From the NCBI RefSeq assembly GCF_900101875.1, contig NZ_FNAI01000012.1:124001-188000 (forward strand): a DNA stretch of 64,000 nucleotides, written 5' to 3'. The stretch is from Mucilaginibacter pineti (GTDB taxonomy: Bacteria > Bacteroidota > Bacteroidia > Sphingobacteriales > Sphingobacteriaceae). Positions within the stretch are counted from its first letter, which is position 1, and each line of letters starts with the position of its first letter. Both the position numbers and the translations under genes were made by a program. Below, piece by piece: positions 34,821 through 42,311 of this stretch. The notes beneath the pieces are model-generated. The model made no database searches. It was not told the origin of the DNA and was given only the letters and a program-made list of their open reading frames with translations.

Positions 34821-35189
34821 ATGGAAGAATTAACAAAGACAGAAGAGCGTGTAATGCAGGTTATATGGCAGTTAAAAACCTGTTTTGTAAAGGATATTAT
34901 TGAGGCCTTGCCTGATGACCCTAAGCCCCCTTATAATACCATATCATCCGTTGTAAGGCTCCTGGAGAAAAAGGGTTACCTGGATTATAAGGCGTACGGT
35001 AAAACCTATGAATACTTCCCTAAAATTTCAAAGACCGACTATCGTAAAACGTTTTTCGCCAGGTTTTTTGCCGGATATTTTGATAACTCGGCCGAAAGCC
35101 TGCTATCATTTATGGTAAAGGAAGAAAAACTAAGTGAGGATGATATTAATAAGCTAAAGGCCATTATTAATAAAAATCAGGAATTATGA
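34821..35189 (+). CDS. BlaI/MecI/CopY family transcriptional repressor
   Basis: A 122-residue winged-helix repressor. It opens with ELTKTEERVMQVIWQLKTCFVKDI and has the recognition-helix block PPYNTISSVVRLLEKKGYL, typical of BlaI/MecI. In the family, a membrane peptidase (BlaR1/MecR1) cleaves the repressor to derepress target genes. ATG 34821 was preferred over the in-frame TTG six bases earlier. Its TGA overlaps the ATG of the M56 gene by four bases (ATGA), so they are coupled. Dyads over the promoter suggest autoregulation. Confidence 0.92.
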   Translation: MEELTKTEERVMQVIWQLKTCFVKDIIEALPDDPKPPYNTISSVVRLLEKKGYLDYKAYGKTYEYFPKISKTDYRKTFFARFFAGYFDNSAESLLSFMVKEEKLSEDDINKLKAIINKNQEL

Positions 35190-36829
35190 ACGCAATGATC
35201 TATCTGGCGCAGGTATCGGCATGTACCGGTATTTTTTATATGTTTTATTATGTGCTGTTGCGCAGGCTTACTTTTTTTACAATTAACAGGTGGTATTTGC
35301 TGCTTACTTTGCTGTTAAGTTTTATTATCCCTGTACTAAAAATTAAGTTAGATGAGCAGCCGCACTATGTTGAGGCGGTAAAGCAGGCGGTATATGTAAA
35401 TACCATATATGTAATTGTGCAGGGGCAGGCTATTAACAAACCCTTGCCAAATGCGGTAATTCCTCATACTGTTAACTGGATAAACCTGCTAAGGCTGTTG
35501 TACTTTACCATTACAACGGGCTTGTTTGTGCATTTGCTGATTATTGTAACGGTTTTCTTTAAGCGGCTTAAAGGTAAGGCGGGTACCAAAATAGGGAATG
35601 TACATATTTTAAACGCGCATAAAACGCAGGGCAACGGGTCGTTTTTAAACTATATTTTTTTAAATGAAGATAACCTAACCCATGACGAGTTGCAGCAAAT
35701 TATAGCCCATGAAATGCTGCATGTTAAGCTGTATCACTCCGTCGATAGGATTATTGTAAAGATTGTACACATCATACTTTGGTTTAACCCATTTGTTTAT
35801 TTGTACGGCAGGGCAATTACAGCCAATCATGAATTTGAAGTTGATAAAAAGGTTGCTTCCAAAACCGACAGACAGTTTTATGCCAGTTTGCTCCTAAACC
35901 TCGCTGTTAACAAGCCTGCTGGGCTTTATAATGGGTTTAGCAATGTGCCTGTTACAAGGCGTATCCACATGTTATTTAATAAACCTTCAACAAATATGAA
36001 AAAAGTAGTTTACCTGCTGGCCATACCCGTGGTAATGATCAGCTGCCTGGCTTTTGCAGGCATTAAAAGCAAAATTAGTAGTGTAGTTAAAAGGCAGCAG
36101 CAAAAGCAGGAGATCACCTATCGCCAAAAGGTCAATGCAAAGCAAAAAACACAGCGCGATAGCATGGATGCCTACCGTAAGACGGATGATTTTAAAAATA
36201 AAATGGCTTTGCTGGGCCAGATATGGAATAAAGAAATCAATGTTGAAGTAAAAGACATTTTAAAGAACAAAACCACCGGGAAGACAAGAGGCTTTTTAAT
36301 TGCTTATGATAACCGGGAATATGAAATGTCAACTTTTTACGGACAAGAGAAACAACTGAACGGGCAGCTTAATATCGGCGATAATATTACCTTAAAAGTA
36401 CGCGGCGGGTCGTTTAGTAAAGATAAGGGGATAGATGTTACGCCGGCTTATGTAATAAAAAATGGTGTCAAAATATTTCAATTAGTTGAGGCGTTGCCTT
36501 TACCCAAATATGCATTTTTATACGAGGCAAACAAAGTGCGCTTTACCAGCGGCCAGGTAACCCACATAGTGAAATTTGATAACGGTAAATGGAAAAGCGC
36601 TGTACTTGAAACGGTGAACGGTTACAAATTTAACCTCCGCTTTAAACAAAACGCCCCCGCTTTTGCCGACCTGGAATGGGGAGATCATGTAACCCTGCGC
36701 TTTGTGCATGAAGTTAAGACCGGTGATAAAGACTATAATGTTAATGACTGGGTTTCCATAAGCAAAGACGAGAAAGACTACGGTTTTAAGAACCCCGATC
36801 TGTTCAATAAATTTTATGAGCGCGGCTAA
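35186..36829 (+). CDS. M56 family (BlaR1-like) membrane metallopeptidase with unusual C-terminal domain
   Basis: A 547-residue protein. The N-terminal half has membrane helices at about 5-25, 33-52, 100-125 and, after the catalytic segment, 275-295. The zinc motif HEMLH is at 175-179, with ANHEFEVDKK downstream as the likely third ligand. In BlaR1 the C-terminus is a penicillin-binding sensor. Here it is instead a ~250-residue extracellular tail with two similar beta-rich units (FLIAYDNREYEMSTF...NIGDNITLKV and VNGYKFNLRFKQ...EWGDHVTLRF). It therefore probably senses something other than a beta-lactam and signals to the adjacent BlaI-type repressor. A terminator follows. Confidence 0.88.
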   Translation: MNAMIYLAQVSACTGIFYMFYYVLLRRLTFFTINRWYLLLTLLLSFIIPVLKIKLDEQPHYVEAVKQAVYVNTIYVIVQGQAINKPLPNAVIPHTVNWINLLRLLYFTITTGLFVHLLIIVTVFFKRLKGKAGTKIGNVHILNAHKTQGNGSFLNYIFLNEDNLTHDELQQIIAHEMLHVKLYHSVDRIIVKIVHIILWFNPFVYLYGRAITANHEFEVDKKVASKTDRQFYASLLLNLAVNKPAGLYNGFSNVPVTRRIHMLFNKPSTNMKKVVYLLAIPVVMISCLAFAGIKSKISSVVKRQQQKQEITYRQKVNAKQKTQRDSMDAYRKTDDFKNKMALLGQIWNKEINVEVKDILKNKTTGKTRGFLIAYDNREYEMSTFYGQEKQLNGQLNIGDNITLKVRGGSFSKDKGIDVTPAYVIKNGVKIFQLVEALPLPKYAFLYEANKVRFTSGQVTHIVKFDNGKWKSAVLETVNGYKFNLRFKQNAPAFADLEWGDHVTLRFVHEVKTGDKDYNVNDWVSISKDEKDYGFKNPDLFNKFYERG

Positions 36830-36860
36830 ACAGCCTTAGCAATATCCTTATATTTTGATT

Positions 36861-36897
36861 TAAGCCGGTTTGTAAAAGCAAACCGGCTTATTTATTG
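36861..36897 (+). terminator. Terminator of the blaI-M56 operon
   Basis: TAAGCCGGTTTG, loop TAAAAG, CAAACCGGCTTA, then TTTATT: a perfect 12-pair stem. Confidence 0.8.
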
Positions 36898-37056
36898 GTA
36901 TTAAGTATCCGCATCTAACCCTGTAACTCGCTCTCGCAGCCCGATCCCAGCACCTCAATCCCCGCTCTTGGCACAAAATTTATTCCTCATTTCACCGGGA
37001 AAAATATCCCCTTTACCGACTAAAAACCGCCGTACAACTAATACCCCCAAAACGGC
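36898..37056. other. Gap upstream of first GIN gene
   Basis: About 160 bases between the terminator and the promoter. No gene seen. From about 37010 onward the sequence is alignable with the region upstream of the second GIN gene (39585 onward), showing that the promoter region was duplicated with the gene. Confidence 0.5.
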
Positions 37057-37082
37057 TGTAACGTTTATTAATTGAGATCGTC
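37057..37082 (+). promoter_or_regulatory. ECF-sigma-like promoter of first GIN gene
   Basis: TGTAAC (37057-37062), 16-base spacer, CGTC (37079-37082). The AAC/CGTC pair with this spacing is the pattern of ECF sigma-factor promoters. The same pair with the same spacing lies before the second GIN gene. Confidence 0.55.
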
Positions 37083-37142
37083 ATATGTGTGTATTTAAAA
37101 ACAACAATAAATTAATCAACTGACAATCAAAATATTAATATC

Positions 37143-37739
37143 ATGAAAACTAACCTAATCGCCATCTTCACTGTAATTGTTATAGTACTTGGCATCTCAA
37201 CTTCAACCTACGCAACTATAGATAATAATGCTAAAGGCATCGTTTTAACAGACATCACCAAAATCAATAAAATTGAGGTTTACGGAAACGTTGAACTTTA
37301 CATTTCAAATGGCCCTGCCGACCAAGTGAAGGTTTACAATCGCTACTATGCCGAAAGCGCATTGGTTCAGTCACAAAAAGGTGTGTTACGCATCTCATCA
37401 TACAAAACCGAAAAATTGGTAGTATGGGTTACTGTAAACGAACTTTCATCTATCACTGCTTATGATAACGCCGATGTTAAATCATTCGGTAAGCTTTCAA
37501 GCATCGATCTGGACGTGAAATTGTACAATAACGCATCTGCTAACCTTAACCTTGATGCTTTTGCTACCCACATTACCATGAATGACCGCGCAAAAGCCAA
37601 CCTGAGCGGTGATGTAGCCCAGTACAATGTTACCCGCAGCATGGCTTCAAGCTTAAACAGAACCAACCTTACCGTTACCGACCGTGAAAACGATGCCGTG
37701 AGCGACAGGGCTAAAACAGCAGAGTACGCCGGTTTATAA
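37143..37739 (+). CDS. GIN-domain (DUF2807) secreted protein, first copy
   Basis: A 198-residue exported protein (signal peptide MKTNLIAIFTVIVIVLGIS plus TSTYA). The mature part is a GIN/DUF2807 beta-helix-like domain: INKIEVYGNVELYISNGPAD, VKVYNRYYAESALVQSQKGV and LSSITAYDNADVKSFGKLSS. Such domains are found in surface or adhesin-head proteins, with no enzymatic role known. It is about 60% alike by eye to the copy at 39722, including the promoter and leader. It is monocistronic, with a terminator 30 bases after the stop. Confidence 0.88.
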   Translation: MKTNLIAIFTVIVIVLGISTSTYATIDNNAKGIVLTDITKINKIEVYGNVELYISNGPADQVKVYNRYYAESALVQSQKGVLRISSYKTEKLVVWVTVNELSSITAYDNADVKSFGKLSSIDLDVKLYNNASANLNLDAFATHITMNDRAKANLSGDVAQYNVTRSMASSLNRTNLTVTDRENDAVSDRAKTAEYAGL

Positions 37740-37770
37740 TCAAGCAATTGTCAAATACCCTATATATCAA

Positions 37771-37798
37771 GAGCCACCTTCGGGTGGCTTTTTTTGTT
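37771..37798 (+). terminator. Terminator of first GIN gene
   Basis: GAGCCACC, TTCG tetraloop region, GGTGGC, then TTTTTTTGTTT: a strong intrinsic terminator. Confidence 0.88.
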
Positions 37799-37906
37799 TA
37801 GTGACAATAGTGAACGTTATCGCTGCAAGTGTTAGGTAATAATAAAATGGAGCTAATGCTTTTGCGTTAACTCCATTTGATTATTTAAATATGTAAATCG
37901 CTTATA

Positions 37907-38425
37907 TTATTGTTTCGTAAGCGTAAGGTTGAATTTTCCGTTAGTGATAGCTTTCTTTTTTGTAGTGCCATTAGCTCCCGTTAGGTAAACCAGATTGCCT
38001 TTAAATGTACCCTTAACTGTAGTTGAAGTTACTGAGGTGATGGTTAAACTTGCTGGGTTAGTTTGGTCGTTGTCGTCGCTAAAATAGCGTTCATCGTCGC
38101 TTACAAAATAGGCTAAAAGCGGTTTGTCCTCGTCGTTGCTGGCGCCGTTTGAATATGTTTTTCCGGCTACAGGTGTGCCGCTTATAATAATTGACATGCT
38201 GGTTTTGTTTTCGGCGGTACCTTCTAAACTGGTAAAGTTAGCACCATTTATACTTACTTGAGCTGCTATAGCACCGGTATTAAAATTTGTAGCGGTACCA
38301 TCTACACTTGCCGAAATTGTAGCCAAAGGGGTATTGTCCTCATCCTTCTTATCCTTTTTACATGAATTTAAGGTTACAACACCAAATACGAATGATAGCA
38401 GGATTAGTGATTTAATTGATCTCAT
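37907..38425 (-). CDS. Lipoprotein of unknown function
   Basis: A 172-residue lipoprotein with signal MRSIKSLILLSFVFGVVTLNSC (lipobox LNSC, Cys at 22) and a charged KKDKKDEDN spacer. The mature part is Thr/Ser/Ala-rich beta sequence, with ATISASVDGTATNFNTGAIA, an acidic EDKPLLAYFVSDDERYFSDD stretch and a basic C-terminus. The DGTATNF opening is a recurring feature of small Bacteroidota lipoproteins (DUF6252-like) but I do not assign a family firmly. It lies between two GIN genes on the opposite strand. Confidence 0.75.
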   Translation of the reverse strand: MRSIKSLILLSFVFGVVTLNSCKKDKKDEDNTPLATISASVDGTATNFNTGAIAAQVSINGANFTSLEGTAENKTSMSIIISGTPVAGKTYSNGASNDEDKPLLAYFVSDDERYFSDDNDQTNPASLTITSVTSTTVKGTFKGNLVYLTGANGTTKKKAITNGKFNLTLTKQ

Positions 38426-38620
38426 TGTTACTGATAAAATTTAGGGTGATTTTAAAAATGTTAATAATACCGCAAATATTGGCATAAAAACTTACAATAA
38501 TGTAAATTATATATTATGTTATTTGAATATTATGTCTTGTGAATGTATTTACTATTGAAATAAATACGAAGGTTTAGCAGGCGTTTAGTTTCACCATCAG
38601 CATCTTATTAATATAGGTGC

Positions 38621-38863
38621 TTAAGCCGCATCGGCCGTTTCTCCTTTTAGCAGGTTGGATGGTTCAAGATCCAGGATCTGGCAGATCTTTAAAAATCTAT
38701 CGAGCGAGAGCTTAACATAACCCAGTTCAATTTTGCTGTAGCTGTTTTGCGAGATCTTTAGTTTTGCCGCCAGGTACTCCTGGGTATAAAATAATGCTTC
38801 ACGCGCATGCCTTATGTTTACGGCAACATTTTCAACCTTATAATTTTGTAAATTTTGGTGCAT
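38621..38863 (-). CDS. XRE-type helix-turn-helix regulator
   Basis: An 80-residue protein consisting of one Cro/CI-type HTH: VAVNIRHAREALFYTQEYLAAKLKISQNSYSKIELGYVKLSLDRFLKI is the full domain (about residues 14-62). It ends with a short Ala/Glu tail. No sensor domain is present. It is isolated between the lipoprotein and a divergent membrane protein; it may control the neighbouring membrane or GIN genes, but no specific operator was identified. Confidence 0.85.
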   Translation of the reverse strand: MHQNLQNYKVENVAVNIRHAREALFYTQEYLAAKLKISQNSYSKIELGYVKLSLDRFLKICQILDLEPSNLLKGETADAA

Positions 38864-39083
38864 AACAATTAATGCTGGTAGATAATTGATGATTATTCAA
38901 ATAGCGATAAGGAAATTGATAGTCAATGAAATAAGTAATTCTGTTGATTTTTGTTTTAATTCATTTTATTCAAATTGATATTAATAATTTGAATAAAACA
39001 TTTATTGTAATCCCACCAATTAAAAAATGAAAACCTATCCCGCTATCAAAGGTTATTGATAATGTAATAACTAAAAAAAGGAT

Positions 39084-39491
39084 ATGCTGCGCACTTATTA
39101 TAGGATATGGATTGATGCCATTGTAATACAAAAAAAATCAAAAAGCGAAAGCGGCAGCTGGAAGCTGCTTACCATCATCCCAATCTCTGTATTGCAAGGG
39201 CTCAATTTGCTAACTCTTCTTTTTATAATCCGTTGGATAAGTAATGGCAGTACACCTATAGTGTTATCATTAAATATCTCCGGTTTTCGGGCTATTAATA
39301 CTTTTTTGGGTGGCGCGCTTATATTCTTTGTATTCTTTGTTATATTAAATTACCTGCTTATTTTTAATAACAACCGATACCAAAACCTGCTTCGCATTTA
39401 TACTGATAGTAAAGGCAGGCTTTATCGTAACTACGCGTTAATAACGGTAGGTATTATAGTTGTGCCCATGCTGTTAAAGCTGGTATTCTAA
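39084..39491 (+). CDS. Small membrane protein of unknown function
   Basis: A 135-residue protein with three hydrophobic segments at about 28-50 (LLTIIPISVLQGLNLLTLLF), 70-93 (FLGGALIFFVFFVILNYLLI) and 116-134 (ALITVGIIVVPMLLKLVF). A charged N-terminus faces the cytoplasm. Between the second and third helices lies NNNRYQNLLRIYTDSKGRLYRNY. A purine-rich AAAAAAAGG ribosome-binding region precedes the ATG. No family is recognised. Confidence 0.65.
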   Translation: MLRTYYRIWIDAIVIQKKSKSESGSWKLLTIIPISVLQGLNLLTLLFIIRWISNGSTPIVLSLNISGFRAINTFLGGALIFFVFFVILNYLLIFNNNRYQNLLRIYTDSKGRLYRNYALITVGIIVVPMLLKLVF

Positions 39492-39636
39492 AAGTGAATA
39501 GTCTTCAATGACAACTCAAATGGCTGTTCACCTATAATTTTGCCTTTCTTCTCAAAAAATAATTACGGTATTCACCGATATAAACACGCTGTTCGCCGAT
39601 GAAATAGGGGTGTACATCTAATTTACCCAAAACTGC

Positions 39637-39662
39637 TGTAACGTTTTAAAAACGGGGGCGTC
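39637..39662 (+). promoter_or_regulatory. ECF-sigma-like promoter of second GIN gene
   Basis: TGTAAC (39637-39642), 16-base spacer, CGTC (39659-39662), at the same distance from its ATG (within one base) as in the first GIN gene. The sequence upstream (GTACATCTAATTTACCCAAA) also matches that copy. Confidence 0.55.
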
Positions 39663-39721
39663 TTATCAGTGTATTTAAAAAATAGGGAATACAATTAATT
39701 GACAATCAAAATATTAATATC

Positions 39722-40336
39722 ATGAAATCAACATTATTTACCATCATCACTTCAATAGTTTTAGTAGGTGGCTTAACAAACTCAACATTCGCAACTACAA
39801 ATAATAACAATGCAGCCGTTGTGGCAACCGTTTTAAATGATGTAAAAGGCATCAACAAAATCGAGATCCGTGGTAACGTGCAACTTTATGTTTCTGCCGG
39901 TCAAACAGACCAGGTTAAAGTTTACAACCGTTACTATGGCGAAAGCGCCCTGGTTCAAAACCAAAAAGGTGTATTGCGCATCACTTCATACAAAGCCGAA
40001 AAACTGGTAGTATGGGTTACAGCTAACGATTTGCGCGCTATCACCGCTTATGATAACTCCGAAGTAAAATCATTCGGTAACTTATCAATCATTGATTTGG
40101 ATGTTAACCTGCACAACAATGCTACAGCTAATCTTAACCTTGATGCTTACAACGCTAACATTAACGTTACCGATCATGCAAAAATTGAGCTTAGCGGTAC
40201 TGCAACCCAATACAACCTTAACCACAATGCTCAATCAAGTGTAAACAGCAACAAATTTGTAGCAACCAATTACACAGACAAGCTTACAAATGGCACTGCC
40301 GTAATAAAAGAAAACGACGAGCTGGCAGGCTTATAA
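39722..40336 (+). CDS. GIN-domain (DUF2807) secreted protein, second copy
   Basis: A 204-residue paralogue of the gene at 37143. The signal peptide is MKSTLFTIITSIVLVGGLTN plus STFA. The shared GIN blocks are INKIEIRGNVQLYVSAGQTD, VKVYNRYYGESALVQNQKGV and LRAITAYDNSEVKSFGNLS. The C-terminal third is Asn/Thr-rich and less conserved. The leader (TTGACAATCAAAATATTAAT before the ATG) is the same as in the first copy. It ends in a terminator that separates it from the third GIN gene. Confidence 0.88.
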   Translation: MKSTLFTIITSIVLVGGLTNSTFATTNNNNAAVVATVLNDVKGINKIEIRGNVQLYVSAGQTDQVKVYNRYYGESALVQNQKGVLRITSYKAEKLVVWVTANDLRAITAYDNSEVKSFGNLSIIDLDVNLHNNATANLNLDAYNANINVTDHAKIELSGTATQYNLNHNAQSSVNSNKFVATNYTDKLTNGTAVIKENDELAGL

Positions 40337-40373
40337 TTCAACTTTTGCAAAAGTCCATCATATATTCTGAAAG

Positions 40374-40410
40374 AAGCTATCGCACAATGCGGTAGCTTTT
40401 TTTATTTTTG
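40374..40410 (+). terminator. Terminator of second GIN gene
   Basis: AAGCTATCGCA, loop CAA, TGCGGTAGCTT, then TTTTTATTTTTG. The stem has one G-T-type mismatch. The T run also contains TATTTTTG, which resembles a -7 box for the next gene. Confidence 0.75.
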
Positions 40411-40411
40411 G

Positions 40412-40438
40412 TGTAACTTGCATTTAACAGCAAGCGTT
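40412..40438 (+). promoter_or_regulatory. Possible ECF-like promoter of third GIN gene
   Basis: TGTAAC (40412-40417), 17-base spacer, CGTT (40435-40438). It is one base longer and one base different from the two better matches, and the ATG follows only 16 bases later. Confidence 0.25.
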
Positions 40439-40454
40439 TCACAAAACAAACACC

Positions 40455-41180
40455 ATGAAAAAATTAGGTTTAGGCATAGCAGCAATAGTTATCTGCGCAT
40501 CGGTTAATATATTTTCGGCATGCAGGGTAAGGTGCGCACACGCATCGGGTAACAAGATCACCGAAACCCGCAAAGCAACAGAATTTAATAAAATTGATAT
40601 TTCGGGCGAGGCCTATAAAATTCATTTAAAGCAGGATAGCTCTTTAACCATCACCATTAATGGCGATGATAACCTGCTTAAATACATCAGCACCTCGGTA
40701 TCGGGTGGTCGCTTATATATTAAGGCCAAAAAGAATATGTGCAACGCCGATAGTATTGTTATTAATATAGGTATCAAAAATCTCAGTGAAATTAAATCAT
40801 CGGGCGCAGCGGTTGTTTCGTCTACAGGTAAGATAAACACGGGTGATATCAACTTTGATCTGTCGGGAGCTACCAACCTTAACCTGGATATTAATGCGGC
40901 AAGGGTTACCACTAATATAAGCGGTGCCAGCGAACAAAATTTAACCGGACAAGCGGCATCAAATACTATCGCAACAAGTGGGGTCGCCAAAATAAATGCC
41001 TTTGATTTTGTAGTAGGCGATTACACCATCAGCACATCGGGCGTTAGTCACTGCAAGATCAACGTATTAAAAACACTGAATGTACGTTCAAGTGGTGCAA
41101 CCGAAATTGAATACAAAGGTTCGCCATCAACAATAAATAACGATAAAACAGGCGCATCAAAAATTACCAAGGTAGACTGA
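40455..41180 (+). CDS. GIN-domain (DUF2807) lipoprotein, third copy
   Basis: A 241-residue lipoprotein (signal MKKLGLGIAAIVICASVNIF, lipobox FSAC with Cys at 23). It contains a complete head-GIN domain: FNKIDISGEAYKIHLKQDSS, LYIKAKKNMCNADSIVINIG, LSEIKSSGAAVVSSTGKIN, and repeated SGA/SGV turn motifs (SGATNLNL, SGASEQNL, SGVAKINA, SGVSHCKI, SGATEIEY). These repeats give a beta-helix of roughly ten rungs. It is more distant from the other two copies than they are from each other. The cytochrome c gene starts 37 bp downstream and may be in the same operon. Confidence 0.9.
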   Translation: MKKLGLGIAAIVICASVNIFSACRVRCAHASGNKITETRKATEFNKIDISGEAYKIHLKQDSSLTITINGDDNLLKYISTSVSGGRLYIKAKKNMCNADSIVINIGIKNLSEIKSSGAAVVSSTGKINTGDINFDLSGATNLNLDINAARVTTNISGASEQNLTGQAASNTIATSGVAKINAFDFVVGDYTISTSGVSHCKINVLKTLNVRSSGATEIEYKGSPSTINNDKTGASKITKVD

Positions 41181-41217
41181 TGATGCCCTAACTTAAACCC
41201 AATAACCTAACCTTATC

Positions 41218-42219
41218 ATGAAAAAGTTTTTAAAGTACACAGCTTACTTAGTTATAGTTGTAGTGTTAATTGTAATTGCAGGTATCTCCTATATTACGCT
41301 GGCGCTGCCCAATGTTGGCAAACCGGAAAATATTACGGTAGAAGCCACGCCATTGCGTATTGAACGTGGTAAATACCTGGCCAACAATGTGGCCGCTTGC
41401 GTTGATTGCCACTCCACCCGCGACTGGACAAAGTTTGCAGCGCCCATTAACCAAAACATAATAGGGGCAGGGGGCGAAAAGTTTGGCGATAACGTAGGTT
41501 TCCCCGGCGAGGTTTACGTGCCCAATATTACGCCAACCAACTTAAAAAACTATACAGACGGCGAACTCTTCCGTGCGATAACCACCGGTGTGAAAAAGGA
41601 TGGCTCGGCTATATTTCCTATAATGCCCTGGCCATATTATTCAAAAATGAGTCGGGAGGATGTTTATTCCATTATTGCCTACCTGCGTACGCTTAAACCG
41701 CAGCCGGGTACTTATCCCGGGCATACGCTTAATTTCCCGCTGAATATACTGGTACATACCATGCCGAAAAAGGCAACACTGGGCACGGTGCCAAGCTCTG
41801 CAGATACGGTTAAGTATGGCGAATACATGATCACTATTTCGGCCTGTAAAGAATGTCATAGTCCGGCCGATAAGGGGGCGTTTTTACCAGGTTTGGAGTA
41901 TGCAGGCGGACAGGAGTATGGTCTTCCCGGCGGTGGTAAAATACGCTCGGCCAATATAACGCCCGACAAAGAAACCGGCATAGGCAGCTGGACTAAGGAC
42001 ATGTTTGTGAAGCGATTTACCCAATATGCAGATAGTAATTACAAGCCCGTTGCCGTAAAACCCGGCGAATATCAAACCATTATGCCCTGGTACAAATACG
42101 GTGGTATGAAGGTTACCGATCTGGAAGCTATATATGCTTACCTTAAAACTCTTAAGCCGGTGAAACATCAATTTGTAAAATTTGAAGCGGGCGGCCAACG
42201 GGCATTAAATTCAAAATAA
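41218..42219 (+). CDS. Membrane-anchored di-haem cytochrome c
   Basis: A 333-residue cytochrome with one N-terminal membrane anchor (about 7-28). There are two haem c attachment sites, C61-VD-CH (H65) and C210-KE-CH (H214), each followed by its own cytochrome c fold. Likely distal Met ligands occur in PIMPWPYYSKM and TIMPWYKYGGM. The two-domain layout resembles the cytochrome subunits of sugar or alcohol dehydrogenases, but no dehydrogenase gene is adjacent. It is 37 bp from the third GIN gene. Maturation would need a cytochrome c biogenesis system not seen here. Confidence 0.9.
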   Translation: MKKFLKYTAYLVIVVVLIVIAGISYITLALPNVGKPENITVEATPLRIERGKYLANNVAACVDCHSTRDWTKFAAPINQNIIGAGGEKFGDNVGFPGEVYVPNITPTNLKNYTDGELFRAITTGVKKDGSAIFPIMPWPYYSKMSREDVYSIIAYLRTLKPQPGTYPGHTLNFPLNILVHTMPKKATLGTVPSSADTVKYGEYMITISACKECHSPADKGAFLPGLEYAGGQEYGLPGGGKIRSANITPDKETGIGSWTKDMFVKRFTQYADSNYKPVAVKPGEYQTIMPWYKYGGMKVTDLEAIYAYLKTLKPVKHQFVKFEAGGQRALNSK

Positions 42220-42224
42220 ATTCA

Positions 42225-42232
42225 TACTTTTG
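42225..42232 (+). promoter_or_regulatory. -7 box of tig
   Basis: TACTTTTG followed by CG matches TAnnTTTG exactly, giving a leader of about 73 bases before the ATG at 42312. No clear -33 box. Confidence 0.5.
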
Positions 42233-42311
42233 CGCCTCGAAATTTGTGTAGCCGGAGTTAACCTTCCGGTAACGTTTCAAAAAGATTAAATTAAAATTAC
42301 CCGGTAAAAAG

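Noticed and set aside
37084..37122. 12-codon upstream ORF (MCVFKNNNKLIN) before the first GIN gene
   Set aside because: The second GIN gene's matching leader lacks it, so it is probably chance.
40403..40410. TATTTTTG as a strong promoter for the third GIN gene
   Set aside because: The octamer is part of the T run of the preceding terminator, so its match to the -7 box may be coincidental.
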